From Chromobacterium phragmitis (lineage in GTDB: Bacteria; Pseudomonadota; Gammaproteobacteria; Burkholderiales; Chromobacteriaceae): 64,000 nucleotides of DNA. The stretch is taken from assembly GCF_003325475.1 (NCBI RefSeq), contig NZ_CP029495.1, positions 1,674,001-1,738,000 of the forward strand, given 5' to 3'. The notes below the pieces were generated by a model. It searched no databases. It saw nothing but the letters and a program-made list of their open reading frames with translations, and was not told the DNA's origin. The translations under genes and the position numbers were made by a program. Of this stretch, positions 8,249 to 15,882 are shown piece by piece; within the stretch, counting starts at the first letter, position 1, and each line of letters opens with the position of its first letter.

Positions 8249-8704
8249 TCAATAAAACGCCATCCGCCGCAGGCCGACATAGCGCGGCGCGGTGAAACCC
8301 TGCTCCCGATCGCGCCAGTAGTCGCTCAGCAGCATCGGCGGGAACACGGTTTTGCCGGCGAAGTCGTCGCGCGACAGCCAGGCCGCCTCGACAATATGCT
8401 CGCGAGTCGCCTGTTCCGCGCCGCAATCGATTTCGCCGCCCTGCAGCGCGCCGATGAACCAGAATTTGCATTCGCGGGTTTCCGGGCTGGCGAACTCCTC
8501 GACGTAGGCCAGTTGCCCAACTTCCACCCGCAGCCCGCACTCCTCCAACACCTCGCGGCGCGCGGCGTCGGCCAAGGGCTCGTCATCAATCGCGCCGCCC
8601 CCCGGCGCCACCCAGAAATCGTAGATCCCCGGCTTGCAGTGGCGGACCATCAGTATCTTGCCTTCGCGCTCGATGATCGCGCCAGCGGCGATTCTATGTT
8701 TCAT
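8249..8704 (-). CDS. NUDIX hydrolase
   Basis: A 151-aa NUDIX enzyme cleaving a nucleoside-diphosphate-X compound. The Nudix box lies in GGGAIDDEPLADAARREV and continues LEECGL, matching G-x5-E-x7-RE-x2-EE-x-G, so all metal-binding Glu are present. The N-terminal strand RIAAGAIIEREGKILMVRH is also typical. The ATG at 8704 is preceded by GGGAGG. Divergent from the DUF6506 gene. Substrate not predictable. Confidence 0.92.
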   Translation of the reverse strand: MKHRIAAGAIIEREGKILMVRHCKPGIYDFWVAPGGGAIDDEPLADAARREVLEECGLRVEVGQLAYVEEFASPETRECKFWFIGALQGGEIDCGAEQATREHIVEAAWLSRDDFAGKTVFPPMLLSDYWRDREQGFTAPRYVGLRRMAFY

Positions 8705-8843
8705 GCCGCCTCCCCAAACGAAACAGCATAGCACCGACATTATTCCATTGAAATATCAATGCCAGCGGCCGCACGTTTTTCCAAGATCGCCGGGCGAGTC
8801 GCCGCTTAAGCTCGGGCTTCCACACCCAGCAAAGGAAATCGTC

Positions 8844-9146
8844 ATGCCATTGAAAGCCGCCTTCATCTTCATCGCCCCCCACGGCGACCCTCAACGCCAT
8901 CGCGCCCTCACCGCGACGCCGGAAGTGGAGGTCATCACCCTCGCCGTCTCCAGCTACCGCCAGGCCGGCGAAGTCGCCCGGGAACTGGCGGAGCAAGGCT
9001 GCGCCGCCATCGAGCTGTGCGGCGGCTTCGGCCACCAGGGCGTCGCCATCGTCGCCGCCGCGGTCGGCGAACTGGCCGCGGTCGGCGCGGTGCGCTTCGA
9101 TCCTCACCCCTTGCTCGGCCACCGCTCGGGCGACGAACTGGCCTGA
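8844..9146 (+). CDS. DUF6506 family protein
   Basis: A 100-aa cytosolic protein with the DUF6506 pattern. It starts KAAFIFIAPHGDP, then VEVITLAVSSYRQAGEVARELAEQGCAAIELCGGFGHQGVA, an alternating alpha/beta unit with a Gly-rich loop, and ends near RFDPHPLLGHRSGDELA. No enzymatic role is established. AAGGAA lies about 8 nt before the ATG. Its last 43 bp overlap the 3' end of the convergent AraC-family gene, an unusually long tail-to-tail overlap. Confidence 0.7.
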   Translation: MPLKAAFIFIAPHGDPQRHRALTATPEVEVITLAVSSYRQAGEVARELAEQGCAAIELCGGFGHQGVAIVAAAVGELAAVGAVRFDPHPLLGHRSGDELA

Positions 9147-9901
9147 GCGCCGCTCAACGGGGAATAAAACAGCGGCAGCGCCGGGTCGCGCAACAGACGC
9201 GCCGGCGGCTGTCCGCCGAAAGCCAGCGCGTCGCGGTGCAGATGGGATTGGTCGCAATAGCCATGCTCCCAGGCCAGACCGGCCAGGGAAGGCCTGGGCT
9301 GGAACGCGGCATCGCGCAGAAAGCGTTCGAAGCGGCACAGCCGGTGGAACAGCTTGGCGGTCACGCCCTGGCTGGCGTGGAAGCGGCGGGACAGACCGAA
9401 CCGTCCCTCGCCCGTTCCCGCCGCGTGCTCGCCCAACGCGAAGCCGGCGCTGTCGGCGAACATCTTCCGCGCCAGCAGCCGCATCCGCTCCAGCTCCGGC
9501 TCCGGCCGCAGCCGCGCCCTTAAAAAACGGCCGGCCACCTCGCACTGCGCGTCGAAATCGGCGGTCCCCATCCGCGCCCACCCGTCTCCGGCCTCCGGCC
9601 ACGCGCGTTCCGGCGGCGTGACCTGATCCACCATTTCCGCCAGCGGAAGGCGGCAAAGCTGCGGCAGCGCGCCGGCGTGGAAGCGCACCACGAACACCGA
9701 GCCCGCCGGCCGCGCGACGCGCAAGATGCGCCGGCGGGGGCACAGCAGCCCAGGCCCGCCATCCGCGCCCAGCCACAGCTCCGCGCCGGTGCCGGGCAGC
9801 AACGTCAATATCCCGGGGTCGCCCGCCTCGAAACGATAACGGCGATAGCTATGCACCCATGGCTCCAGCCCCGGCTCGGGCGGGCGTTGCAACGTCTGCA
9901 T
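9104..9901 (-). CDS. AraC-family transcriptional regulator
   Basis: A 265-aa regulator. The N-terminal about 150 residues are a DUF6597-like sensing domain (MQTLQRPPEPGLEPWVHSYRRYRF, FVVRFHAGALPQL). The C-terminal two-HTH domain includes GLSRRFHASQGVTAKLFHRLCRFERFLRD and the second helix-turn-helix SLAGLAWEHGYCDQSHLHRDA, followed by the typical FGGQPPARLLRDPALP. Its 3' end overlaps the DUF6506 gene by 43 bp on the opposite strand. It lies downstream of, and in the same direction as, the phosphodiesterase gene. The ligand is unknown. Confidence 0.88.
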   Translation of the reverse strand: MQTLQRPPEPGLEPWVHSYRRYRFEAGDPGILTLLPGTGAELWLGADGGPGLLCPRRRILRVARPAGSVFVVRFHAGALPQLCRLPLAEMVDQVTPPERAWPEAGDGWARMGTADFDAQCEVAGRFLRARLRPEPELERMRLLARKMFADSAGFALGEHAAGTGEGRFGLSRRFHASQGVTAKLFHRLCRFERFLRDAAFQPRPSLAGLAWEHGYCDQSHLHRDALAFGGQPPARLLRDPALPLFYSPLSGAQASSSPERWPSKG

Positions 9902-9974
9902 CGGCGATTTCCTGAAAGAAGCGGCGGCCAGTCTGCCGGCAAGCCGGCCATCGCCGCTTGCAAAAATGTGCCGC

Positions 9975-11156
9975 TCAGGGCCGTCGGACGATCAGCGGAA
10001 TCGCCTGCTCGTCCGGATGGACGCCGGCATGCACGCCGGCCAGACGCAACGGTTTCTCGCCCGGCAACGTGTCGCGCAGATTCCAGCCCGGCTTGGCGAT
10101 CAGCGTCACATCGCCGCAGTGCCGCGCCAAGTCCGGCCGCTGGGGCCCGGGCCCAAATGCGCCTGCGGCCAGCAAGTCGCGGCTTCTGACCGCCCAACAG
10201 GCATGGCCCAACCGCTCGCGCGCCAATAATAGGAAACGTTCCGCGCAAGCCGGCTTGACGTGGCAATACGCCAGCCGCGTCTCGCCGGACAAGGGCAGCG
10301 CCAGCAATCCGTAAAGCTCGGCATCGGCATCCACATCCGCCCAACACTCGGGCGCCGCGGCGACGAAACCATGATCGGCGATGGCCACCATCGCCGCGTC
10401 GCAGGCATCCGCCTGCGGCAGCAGCGCGGCAAAATGCGCGTCTATCTCGGCCAGCAAGACGCGCGCGGCCGCCGCATCCGGCCCCTGCTCGTGCATCAAG
10501 GTGTCCAGTTGCGGCAGATACAGGTAATGAAAGGCAGGCCCCGCACCATTCACCCCCCGCGCCAACTGGGCGAAGCCATCGGCCAGGCCTCCATAGGCCA
10601 CGCGCGGCGCGCGGCCGGCATGGAAGCGGCTGCTGGGGCTCTCGGCGATGAAGTCCGGCAAGTAGAGGAACGCTGGACGCCCCAGCCGGTCAAAGAGGGG
10701 CCGCGCGCGGTAAAGGGTGTCCGCGCGTCTTTGCTCCCCCCCACCGCGACTCGCCGGATAGCGCGCGTACAGCGGCAGCGGCGCGATGATTTCCTCGCCG
10801 TGCAGCTGGTGCCAGCCGATCAGGCCATGCTCGGCCGGCGCGCTTCCCGTCAGCACCGTGGTGACGGCGGCCGCGGTGGTGGGCGGAAACACGCTGCTGA
10901 TCGTTTCGCGCTGATGCGCGCGCAGGCGGCTGTCCGGGCCGAGGCTCGCCAGCTGCGCGGCGCCCAGGCCGTCGATCAGGATCAGGCAGACGTGGCGATG
11001 GCGGCCGATGCCGGCCAAAGCGGCCGATGCCAGCGGCGCATGGCCCAGATCGGGCCCGCCCAGTTCCCGGCTCAGCGTCTGCATCAGATTGAGCAGGCCG
11101 CCGCCTTGATAATCGGCCCAGGCGGCGTCCGGGCAAAGGGAAGACAGATCGGCCAT
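9975..11156 (-). CDS. Alkaline-phosphatase-superfamily phosphodiesterase
   Basis: A 393-aa protein of the nucleotide pyrophosphatase/phosphodiesterase (NPP) branch of the alkaline phosphatase superfamily. The metal site starts LILIDGLGAAQL, with the nucleophile Thr in SSVFPPTTAAAVTTVLTG and the conserved GLIGWH segment. Later metal ligands fall in LPQLDTLMHE, IADHGF and GVHAGVHPDEQ. No signal peptide is seen, so it is probably cytosolic. I chose the ATG at 11156 (GGAG about 6 nt upstream); an in-frame ATG at 11192 is possible. The substrate is a phosphodiester or diphosphate, not determinable. Confidence 0.85.
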   Translation of the reverse strand: MADLSSLCPDAAWADYQGGGLLNLMQTLSRELGGPDLGHAPLASAALAGIGRHRHVCLILIDGLGAAQLASLGPDSRLRAHQRETISSVFPPTTAAAVTTVLTGSAPAEHGLIGWHQLHGEEIIAPLPLYARYPASRGGGEQRRADTLYRARPLFDRLGRPAFLYLPDFIAESPSSRFHAGRAPRVAYGGLADGFAQLARGVNGAGPAFHYLYLPQLDTLMHEQGPDAAAARVLLAEIDAHFAALLPQADACDAAMVAIADHGFVAAAPECWADVDADAELYGLLALPLSGETRLAYCHVKPACAERFLLLARERLGHACWAVRSRDLLAAGAFGPGPQRPDLARHCGDVTLIAKPGWNLRDTLPGEKPLRLAGVHAGVHPDEQAIPLIVRRP

Positions 11157-11339
11157 CGACGCTCCGCGGAAAAGGGAAAGGATGCGGTTCATTCTCGGCA
11201 GACGCCCCCAGTGCGTCAACGCGCGGTTTGGCGGCAAACTGAAATCCAAAACCCAACATTCGCTAACAATATGATACAGCCGGCCGCCGCATAAACCAGT
11301 ATGCTGCGTCCAGTTCAAGTTTTTTGCAGGAGATATCGC

Positions 11340-11654
11340 ATGAAGCGCGCATTTGTCATCATTTCCATCGGTCTGGCAGGCTTGTCCGCCATCGCGCAGG
11401 CGGACACGTCCACCATCGTCGGCGGCGCGCTGGGCGGCGCCGCGGGCGCGGCGGTGGGCGAAGCCGTGGGCGGCCGCAACGGCGCCATCATCGGCGGCGC
11501 GGTAGGCGGCGGCGCGGGCGCGGCCATCGGCCACGACTACGGCCGCAAGCCGGAACCCAAGAAGGACGATCGCCGCTACCGCAAGCACCGCCACCATCAT
11601 CACGGCAAGGGGTACTTCTGTCCGCCGGGGCAAGGCAAGAAGGGCCGCTGCTAA
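11340..11654 (+). CDS. Exported glycine-zipper protein with His-rich tail
   Basis: A 104-aa protein with a signal peptide (MKRAFVIISIGLAGLSAIAQA, cleavage near residue 21). The core of about 40 residues is a glycine-zipper pair, GGALGGAAGAAVGEAVGG then GGAVGGGAGAAIG, as in outer-membrane-associated YMGG/17-kDa-antigen-like proteins. The tail has a run of four His within KHRHHHHGKG and ends FCPPGQGKKGRC, with two Cys that could pair. There is no lipobox. AGGAG lies about 8 nt upstream. Divergent from the phosphodiesterase gene. Function unknown; membrane insertion and metal binding are inferences. Confidence 0.75.
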   Translation: MKRAFVIISIGLAGLSAIAQADTSTIVGGALGGAAGAAVGEAVGGRNGAIIGGAVGGGAGAAIGHDYGRKPEPKKDDRRYRKHRHHHHGKGYFCPPGQGKKGRC

Positions 11655-11673
11655 GCGCGGCCGGCCGCAGTAT

Positions 11674-11708
11674 CACTGCCTGGACAAGGCGCGCCGATCC
11701 AGGCAGTG
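11674..11708. terminator. Bidirectional stem-loop between convergent genes
   Basis: Perfect 11-bp inverted repeat CACTGCCTGGA / TCCAGGCAGTG with a 13-nt loop, in the 71-bp gap between the glycine-zipper gene and the convergent MBL gene. There is no T-run, so it may be a symmetrical transcription or RNA-stability barrier and not a classical terminator. Confidence 0.5.
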
Positions 11709-11725
11709 CACGACCAGGATGGTCG

Positions 11726-12730
11726 CTAGCGGCGCAGTCCCTCCAGGCTGTAGCGCACCGGCTGCCAGAGATAGCCGTCGCCGGATCGCCGAACATGGCC
11801 GATGCCGGGAAAGCCGATGTGCGCGGCGGCCACCAGCCAGCCCTGGCGGGCGGCCTCGTCCATCCTCGCCAGCCGCTGCCGGGCGGCGGCGGCGGCGTCC
11901 ACGTCGAAGCGTATGGTCACGCCGGGCTTGGCAAACTGCACGTCCTGCGCGTGGATCAAATCCCCCCATAACACCAGTTTCTTGCCTTCGCTCTCCACCA
12001 GGTACAGCGAGTGGCCCGGGGTATGGCCGGCCCCCGCCACCGCGCGGATGCCCGGCAGCAGCTCCGTCTCGCCGTCGAACGGCTTGAGCCGGCCGGCTTC
12101 GATGTACGGCCGCAGCGCCGCCTCGGCGTCGGCGAAGGCGTGGCGCTCTTCCTTCGCCACCTTGCCGGCGTTGGCCGGATTCAGCCAGAAATCCACATCC
12201 CGCTGGTCCACCCGGATGTCGGCGGCGGGGAACATCCGTTTGCCTTGCCGCGTCAGGCCGCCGGAATGGTCGGCGTGGATGTGGGTCAGCAACACGGTGT
12301 CGATGTCTTCCGGCCGGTAACCGGCCGCGCGGATGCTGTCCAGCAGCCTGCCGCCGTCTTTGCCAAACAAATCGCCGGCCCCGGCGTCCACCAGCGCCAG
12401 GTGGCTGCCGGTATGGATCAGGAAGGCGTTGATCGAGGTTTCCGCCCGCGTGCCCAAGTGGGCCTGCGCCAGCCGGCTCGCGGTGTCCTCAGGCGGATTG
12501 CGCAGCAACTGGTCCAGCGGAACCGCCACCGTGCCGTCGGACAGCGCAGTCACCTCGAACGCGCCCAGCATCATCCGATAGAATCCCGGCGCCTGAGTCC
12601 GGACCTGGGCGGGCGGTTGAACCGGCTGCGCCGCCTGGATGGAGGTGGCGCTCGCCGCCAACGCGGCGGCCAAGGGCAGCATGCGGATGGCGCGGACGGC
12701 GGCATGGTATGGTGTGGACATGAAGCGCAT
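11726..12730 (-). CDS. Exported metallo-beta-lactamase-fold hydrolase
   Basis: A 334-aa protein with an N-terminal export signal (hydrophobic MLPLAAALAASATSIQAA, about residues 17-34), so periplasmic. The MBL zinc motif is THIHADHSGGL (HxHxDH), preceded by LVDAGAGDLFG; further ligands are AGAGHTPGHS, WGDLIHAQD and AAHIGFPGIGH. The arrangement is that of AHL-lactonase-like and general hydrolase MBL proteins, not beta-lactamases. AGGA lies 8 nt before the ATG at 12730. It is divergent from a LysR regulator, which probably controls it. The substrate is unknown. Confidence 0.87.
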   Translation of the reverse strand: MRFMSTPYHAAVRAIRMLPLAAALAASATSIQAAQPVQPPAQVRTQAPGFYRMMLGAFEVTALSDGTVAVPLDQLLRNPPEDTASRLAQAHLGTRAETSINAFLIHTGSHLALVDAGAGDLFGKDGGRLLDSIRAAGYRPEDIDTVLLTHIHADHSGGLTRQGKRMFPAADIRVDQRDVDFWLNPANAGKVAKEERHAFADAEAALRPYIEAGRLKPFDGETELLPGIRAVAGAGHTPGHSLYLVESEGKKLVLWGDLIHAQDVQFAKPGVTIRFDVDAAAAARQRLARMDEAARQGWLVAAAHIGFPGIGHVRRSGDGYLWQPVRYSLEGLRR

Positions 12731-12810
12731 GGGGTATTCCTTTCCGGGAGGGGAGTTCAAGTGTCCCGATGATGCGGCGGCCGGCCATGCCATTCAAATC
12801 GATTGGACTG

Positions 12811-13743
12811 ATGATGAGTATCAGGGAAAAAGATTTCCGCGGCGTGGACCTGAACCTGCTGGTCACGCTCGCCGTGCTGCTGCGCGAGCGCAGCGTGTCG
12901 CGTGCCGCGGCCTGCCTCCATCTGGGCCAGCCGGCGGTCAGCGGGGCGCTGGCCCGGCTGCGCGAGCTGTTCGGCGACGAATTGCTGGTGCGGGTGCCGC
13001 AGGGCATGGCGCCCACCGTCCGGGCGCTGGCTTTGCAGAGCGAGTTGACGCCCCTGCTGGAGCGGCTGCAAACGCTGCTGTTCGCCGAAGCCTCGTTCGA
13101 GCCGGCGTCCGCCGCGCGCGCGTTCTCGCTGGGCATGAGCGACTGGGTGGAAATCTGGCTGGCGCCCAAGCTGCTGCCGCGGCTGCGGGCGCTGGCGCCC
13201 AAGCTGCGAATCGCGCTGGAGACCACCGACCCGTTCACCGGCAGCGCGATGCTGGAGCAGGGCCGGATGGAGCTGGGCGTATCGGTGTTCGCCCCCGGCC
13301 CCGCCTGGCAGCAAACCCGGCCGCTGCGCTCGATGGGCTTCGCCGTCGTCTACGATCCCAAGCAGCTGCCGCTGCCCGCCCCGCTGAGCCTGGACGACTA
13401 CCTCGCCCACCAGCACGCGCTGGTCAGCTACCGCGGCGCGCGCCAGGGCACCGCGGATCGGGCGCTGGCCGAGCGCGGCCTGTCGCGCGTGGTCAGCCAC
13501 ACCGCCTCCCGCTTCGCCTCGCTGCCGCCGCTGCTGAAAGCCCTGCCGCTGCTGGCCACCGTGCCGGAAGCGCTGGCCGACGAATGGGTCGCCAGCCACG
13601 GCCTCTGCGCCAGTCCGCCGCCGCTGGATCTGCCGCCGTTCACCGTCTCGCTGATCCGCCACGCCGCCAGCGGCGGCGACCCCGGGCTGGATTGGCTGGA
13701 AGCGCAGATACTGGGCATCGCCGGCGAAGCTCAGGCCGTCTGA
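12811..13743 (+). CDS. LysR-family transcriptional regulator
   Basis: A 310-aa regulator. The winged HTH lies at about residues 8-66: FRGVDLNLLVTLAVLLRERS, then SRAAACLHLGQPAVSGALARLRELFGDELLVR. The rest is the usual periplasmic-binding-protein-like effector domain. Several ATGs compete at the start. I place it at 12811, just before MSIREKDFRG; 12769, 12787 and 12814 are alternatives, none with a strong ribosome-binding site. It is divergent from the exported MBL hydrolase. LysR regulators usually act on the divergent neighbour. Its 3' end overlaps the convergent unknown gene by 13 bp. Confidence 0.88.
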   Translation: MMSIREKDFRGVDLNLLVTLAVLLRERSVSRAAACLHLGQPAVSGALARLRELFGDELLVRVPQGMAPTVRALALQSELTPLLERLQTLLFAEASFEPASAARAFSLGMSDWVEIWLAPKLLPRLRALAPKLRIALETTDPFTGSAMLEQGRMELGVSVFAPGPAWQQTRPLRSMGFAVVYDPKQLPLPAPLSLDDYLAHQHALVSYRGARQGTADRALAERGLSRVVSHTASRFASLPPLLKALPLLATVPEALADEWVASHGLCASPPPLDLPPFTVSLIRHAASGGDPGLDWLEAQILGIAGEAQAV

Positions 13744-14144
13744 TCCGAGCAAGGCCTGATCCGCAGCCTGGGCCGCAACAACGGCAGATGGAAACGGCGG
13801 AGATTCAGCTCCCAATAGTCCCCGCCGCCGAAATCCAGCAACGCATGGCAGGGGCTCCTCCACTCGATGCCGCTTAGCAAGAATGAGCAGTACCACGCGC
13901 CTATCGACCGGCTGCATAGCTTCCGCAGCCGGAGATCCAGCAAGGTGAACACCGTCACCTCTTCAAACGGACAGTCAAAGTCGCTGATCAGCAGATAGCC
14001 ATCGGCCAACCGGAACTGATGCGACAAGGATAGCCCCTTGAGCCGCGTGGAAGTCCGCCTGCCGTTCATCCATAACCAAGAATAGATTCGATCGGGCTGA
14101 CTCTCAGGCGGCGGCTCCAAGCTGAAATCGCTTATCGGCTCCAT
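13731..14144 (-). CDS. Uncharacterised 137-aa protein
   Basis: I do not recognise this protein. It is soluble, without signal peptide or TM. Trp- and Arg-rich segments alternate with acidic ones: YSWLWMNGRRTSTRLKGL, LISDFDCPFEEVTVFTLLDL, then HALLDFGGGDYWELNLRRFHLPLLRPRLRIRP. The composition and size resemble small immunity-type or Imm-like proteins, but no toxin gene is adjacent, so that is only a thought. It overlaps the 3' end of the LysR gene by 13 bp. G+C is slightly lower than in neighbouring genes. Confidence 0.55.
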   Translation of the reverse strand: MEPISDFSLEPPPESQPDRIYSWLWMNGRRTSTRLKGLSLSHQFRLADGYLLISDFDCPFEEVTVFTLLDLRLRKLCSRSIGAWYCSFLLSGIEWRSPCHALLDFGGGDYWELNLRRFHLPLLRPRLRIRPCSDQTA

Positions 14145-14184
14145 ACGGGCCCCGCTTCCGGACAAGCCGCCTTCGCGCAATGCG

Positions 14185-14307
14185 TCAATCGAGCCCCTCC
14201 GTTCCGTGATGGCCGCCCCAGGCCAGGTCGCCCTTCGTCCCGGCCAGCCCGGCGATGCCATCCTCCAGCAAGCGCATCCATGCCGAGCGCCATGCTTCGC
14301 CATCCAT
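14185..14307 (-). CDS. Possible 40-aa ORF
   Basis: A short frame beginning MDGEAWRSAWMRLLEDGIAG with AAAGG about 8 nt upstream, ending 41 bp before the 137-aa gene. Its Trp and acidic content resembles its neighbour. It may be a small gene or a piece of a decayed one; evidence is weak. Confidence 0.22.
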   Translation of the reverse strand: MDGEAWRSAWMRLLEDGIAGLAGTKGDLAWGGHHGTEGLD

Positions 14308-14356
14308 CGTCACGCGGCCTTTCGCAATTGAATCTCCGCAGCATACGCGTCCCAGC

Positions 14357-14557
14357 CTAGCGCGGCGATTCGCGTCTCGCCTCCAGGCCATTTTCCTCCG
14401 CTCCCGGCTCATGCCAATCTTCGCCGAAAATCTCCAGCGGATGCTGGGTGCGACTGCTGCCGTTGCCGCAAGCCATGTCCTTGGCCGGGCAATATTTGTC
14501 ACATCCCCAGCAGATGCGCTCGGGGTATCGGGGGTGAATGGGAAATTTCTTGGCCAT
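14357..14557 (-). CDS. DUF3079 family small Cys protein
   Basis: A 66-aa protein. The DUF3079 pattern is clear: MAKKFPIHPRYPERICWGCDKYC, then ACGNGSSRTQHPLEIFGEDW. Four cysteines (WGCDKYC, KDMACGNG and the first of ICWGC) look set to bind a metal such as zinc. Function is not established. The start at MAKKFP matches where family members begin. Confidence 0.78.
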   Translation of the reverse strand: MAKKFPIHPRYPERICWGCDKYCPAKDMACGNGSSRTQHPLEIFGEDWHEPGAEENGLEARRESPR

Positions 14558-14657
14558 GGCCGCCACCATCATGCAAACCGGATCATTGTCGGCGCCAGCG
14601 CCGGCATCAGGCCTTGATCTGCATTAGGCAATCTCCCGACGCCATGCAGCGCGTCGC

Positions 14658-15056
14658 TCACAGGCGGAACAGCAGCCAGATCCACATCGCCAGCAGCAGG
14701 ATGTTGGACGCCAGGAAAGCCAGGAAACGGTGTATCGGTTGATTGTAGGAAAGATGGATGGCGGAATGCGCGACGCGCGCCGCCACGTAGCACCAAGCCA
14801 ATCCCAGCGGGACGGGCCCAGCCAGATTCTTGGCGATGACGATGGCGCCGAACACGTAGAACAGCACCGGCGCCTCGAACAGATTGGAGAAATTGCGCGC
14901 CAGCTTCAACTCCGCCTCCGGCGGCGCATCGCCCTGCATCAGACGGTAATAACCGCCCTTCACCCGCCCGGAGCGGGCGTTGGCGAAACGGCTGGAGCCG
15001 AGGCGGACGCCGACGAAAAAGGTCAGCAATACCAGCGCGAACATCGGGTAGATCAT
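14658..15056 (-). CDS. MAPEG-family membrane protein
   Basis: A 132-aa integral membrane protein with four predicted TM helices (about 1-18, 58-76, 80-98, 108-130) and the MAPEG signature RNFSNLFEAPVLFYVFG. MAPEG proteins are glutathione- or eicosanoid-linked membrane enzymes; bacterial members are mostly uncharacterised. AGGAGAG lies just upstream of the ATG. It follows the acetyltransferase gene by 30 bp in the same direction, so they may be co-transcribed. Confidence 0.85.
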   Translation of the reverse strand: MIYPMFALVLLTFFVGVRLGSSRFANARSGRVKGGYYRLMQGDAPPEAELKLARNFSNLFEAPVLFYVFGAIVIAKNLAGPVPLGLAWCYVAARVAHSAIHLSYNQPIHRFLAFLASNILLLAMWIWLLFRL

Positions 15057-15086
15057 CGCTCTCTCCTGGTGGAAGTGCCCGACGCC

Positions 15087-15860
15087 TCAATCCAGGCGCG
15101 CCACCTCGCCGTTGTGCGGCGTCGCGTTTTCGTGAAACAGGTCTTCCAGGTATTGCGCCAGATCGCTGGCCGCCAGATCGTCGGGGATGATGAAGTCGGC
15201 CGGACGGCGCTTGCCGTCGCCGCCGCTCCAGAAGGCCCGCCAGCCGCCCTCTCGCCGTTCCACGGCCAAAACCTGGCCATAGACATTGAAGCGCAGCCGG
15301 CCTGCGGCGATGGAGGCCACCACCGCCCCGTTCTCTGGCGAGGCCCGCCAGTGAAAACGCAGCGTCCGGCTGCCGTCTTCTTCCCGCCACGCTTCGCCGC
15401 GCGCCATCCCGGCTTTGCACAACACCCGCTGCGAGGCCAGATTCTCCTCCGCCACAGTGGCGATGATATGGCGCAGCCCCCACTCGGCGGCGGCATGCTC
15501 TATCATCGCCGCGGCCGTTTCGCTGGCCAGGCCCCGGCCCCTGTGGGCGGGCAGGAACGCGTATTTCAGTTCCGGCTCCGCTTTGCCGCCAGGGTGGGCC
15601 AGGCCGCAAAAGCCCAGAGTGGCGCCATCGCCGCGGCTGACGACAGCGAACATGCCATAGCCGCGCGCCGCGTAATCGCGCCGCGTCACGTCCAGCCAGC
15701 GCAGGCAATCCTCCCGCGCCAACGCTTGGCCCTCGCCGACCCAGCGCATAGCCGCGGCGTCGCCATACGCCGCCAGCAGCGCATCGACATCGACGTCGCG
15801 CCAGCGGCGGACAAGCACCCGCTCGGTCTGGAACAGAATGTCCGATTGTGGCTCCATCAT
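15087..15860 (-). CDS. RimJ/RimL-type GNAT acetyltransferase with C-terminal extra domain
   Basis: A 257-aa protein. Residues about 5-165 form a GNAT domain of the RimJ/RimL type: TERVLVRRWRDVDVDALLA, GFCGLAHPGGKAEPELKYAFLPAHRGRG (acetyl-CoA loop), then ASQRVLCKAGM. The remaining about 85 residues form a second unit (RLRFNVYGQVLAVERREGGW...PDDLAASDLAQYLEDLFHE) that looks like a small stand-alone bacterial protein family fused to the GNAT. The acceptor is unknown, and GNATs of this class often acetylate N-terminal amines. Confidence 0.85.
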   Translation of the reverse strand: MMEPQSDILFQTERVLVRRWRDVDVDALLAAYGDAAAMRWVGEGQALAREDCLRWLDVTRRDYAARGYGMFAVVSRGDGATLGFCGLAHPGGKAEPELKYAFLPAHRGRGLASETAAAMIEHAAAEWGLRHIIATVAEENLASQRVLCKAGMARGEAWREEDGSRTLRFHWRASPENGAVVASIAAGRLRFNVYGQVLAVERREGGWRAFWSGGDGKRRPADFIIPDDLAASDLAQYLEDLFHENATPHNGEVARLD

Positions 15861-15882
15861 GCCCCCATGATATGGCGCCGGG

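Noticed and set aside
11726..12730. Metallo-beta-lactamase conferring antibiotic resistance.
   Set aside because: The motif order is that of the general MBL-fold hydrolases or lactonases, not class B beta-lactamases.
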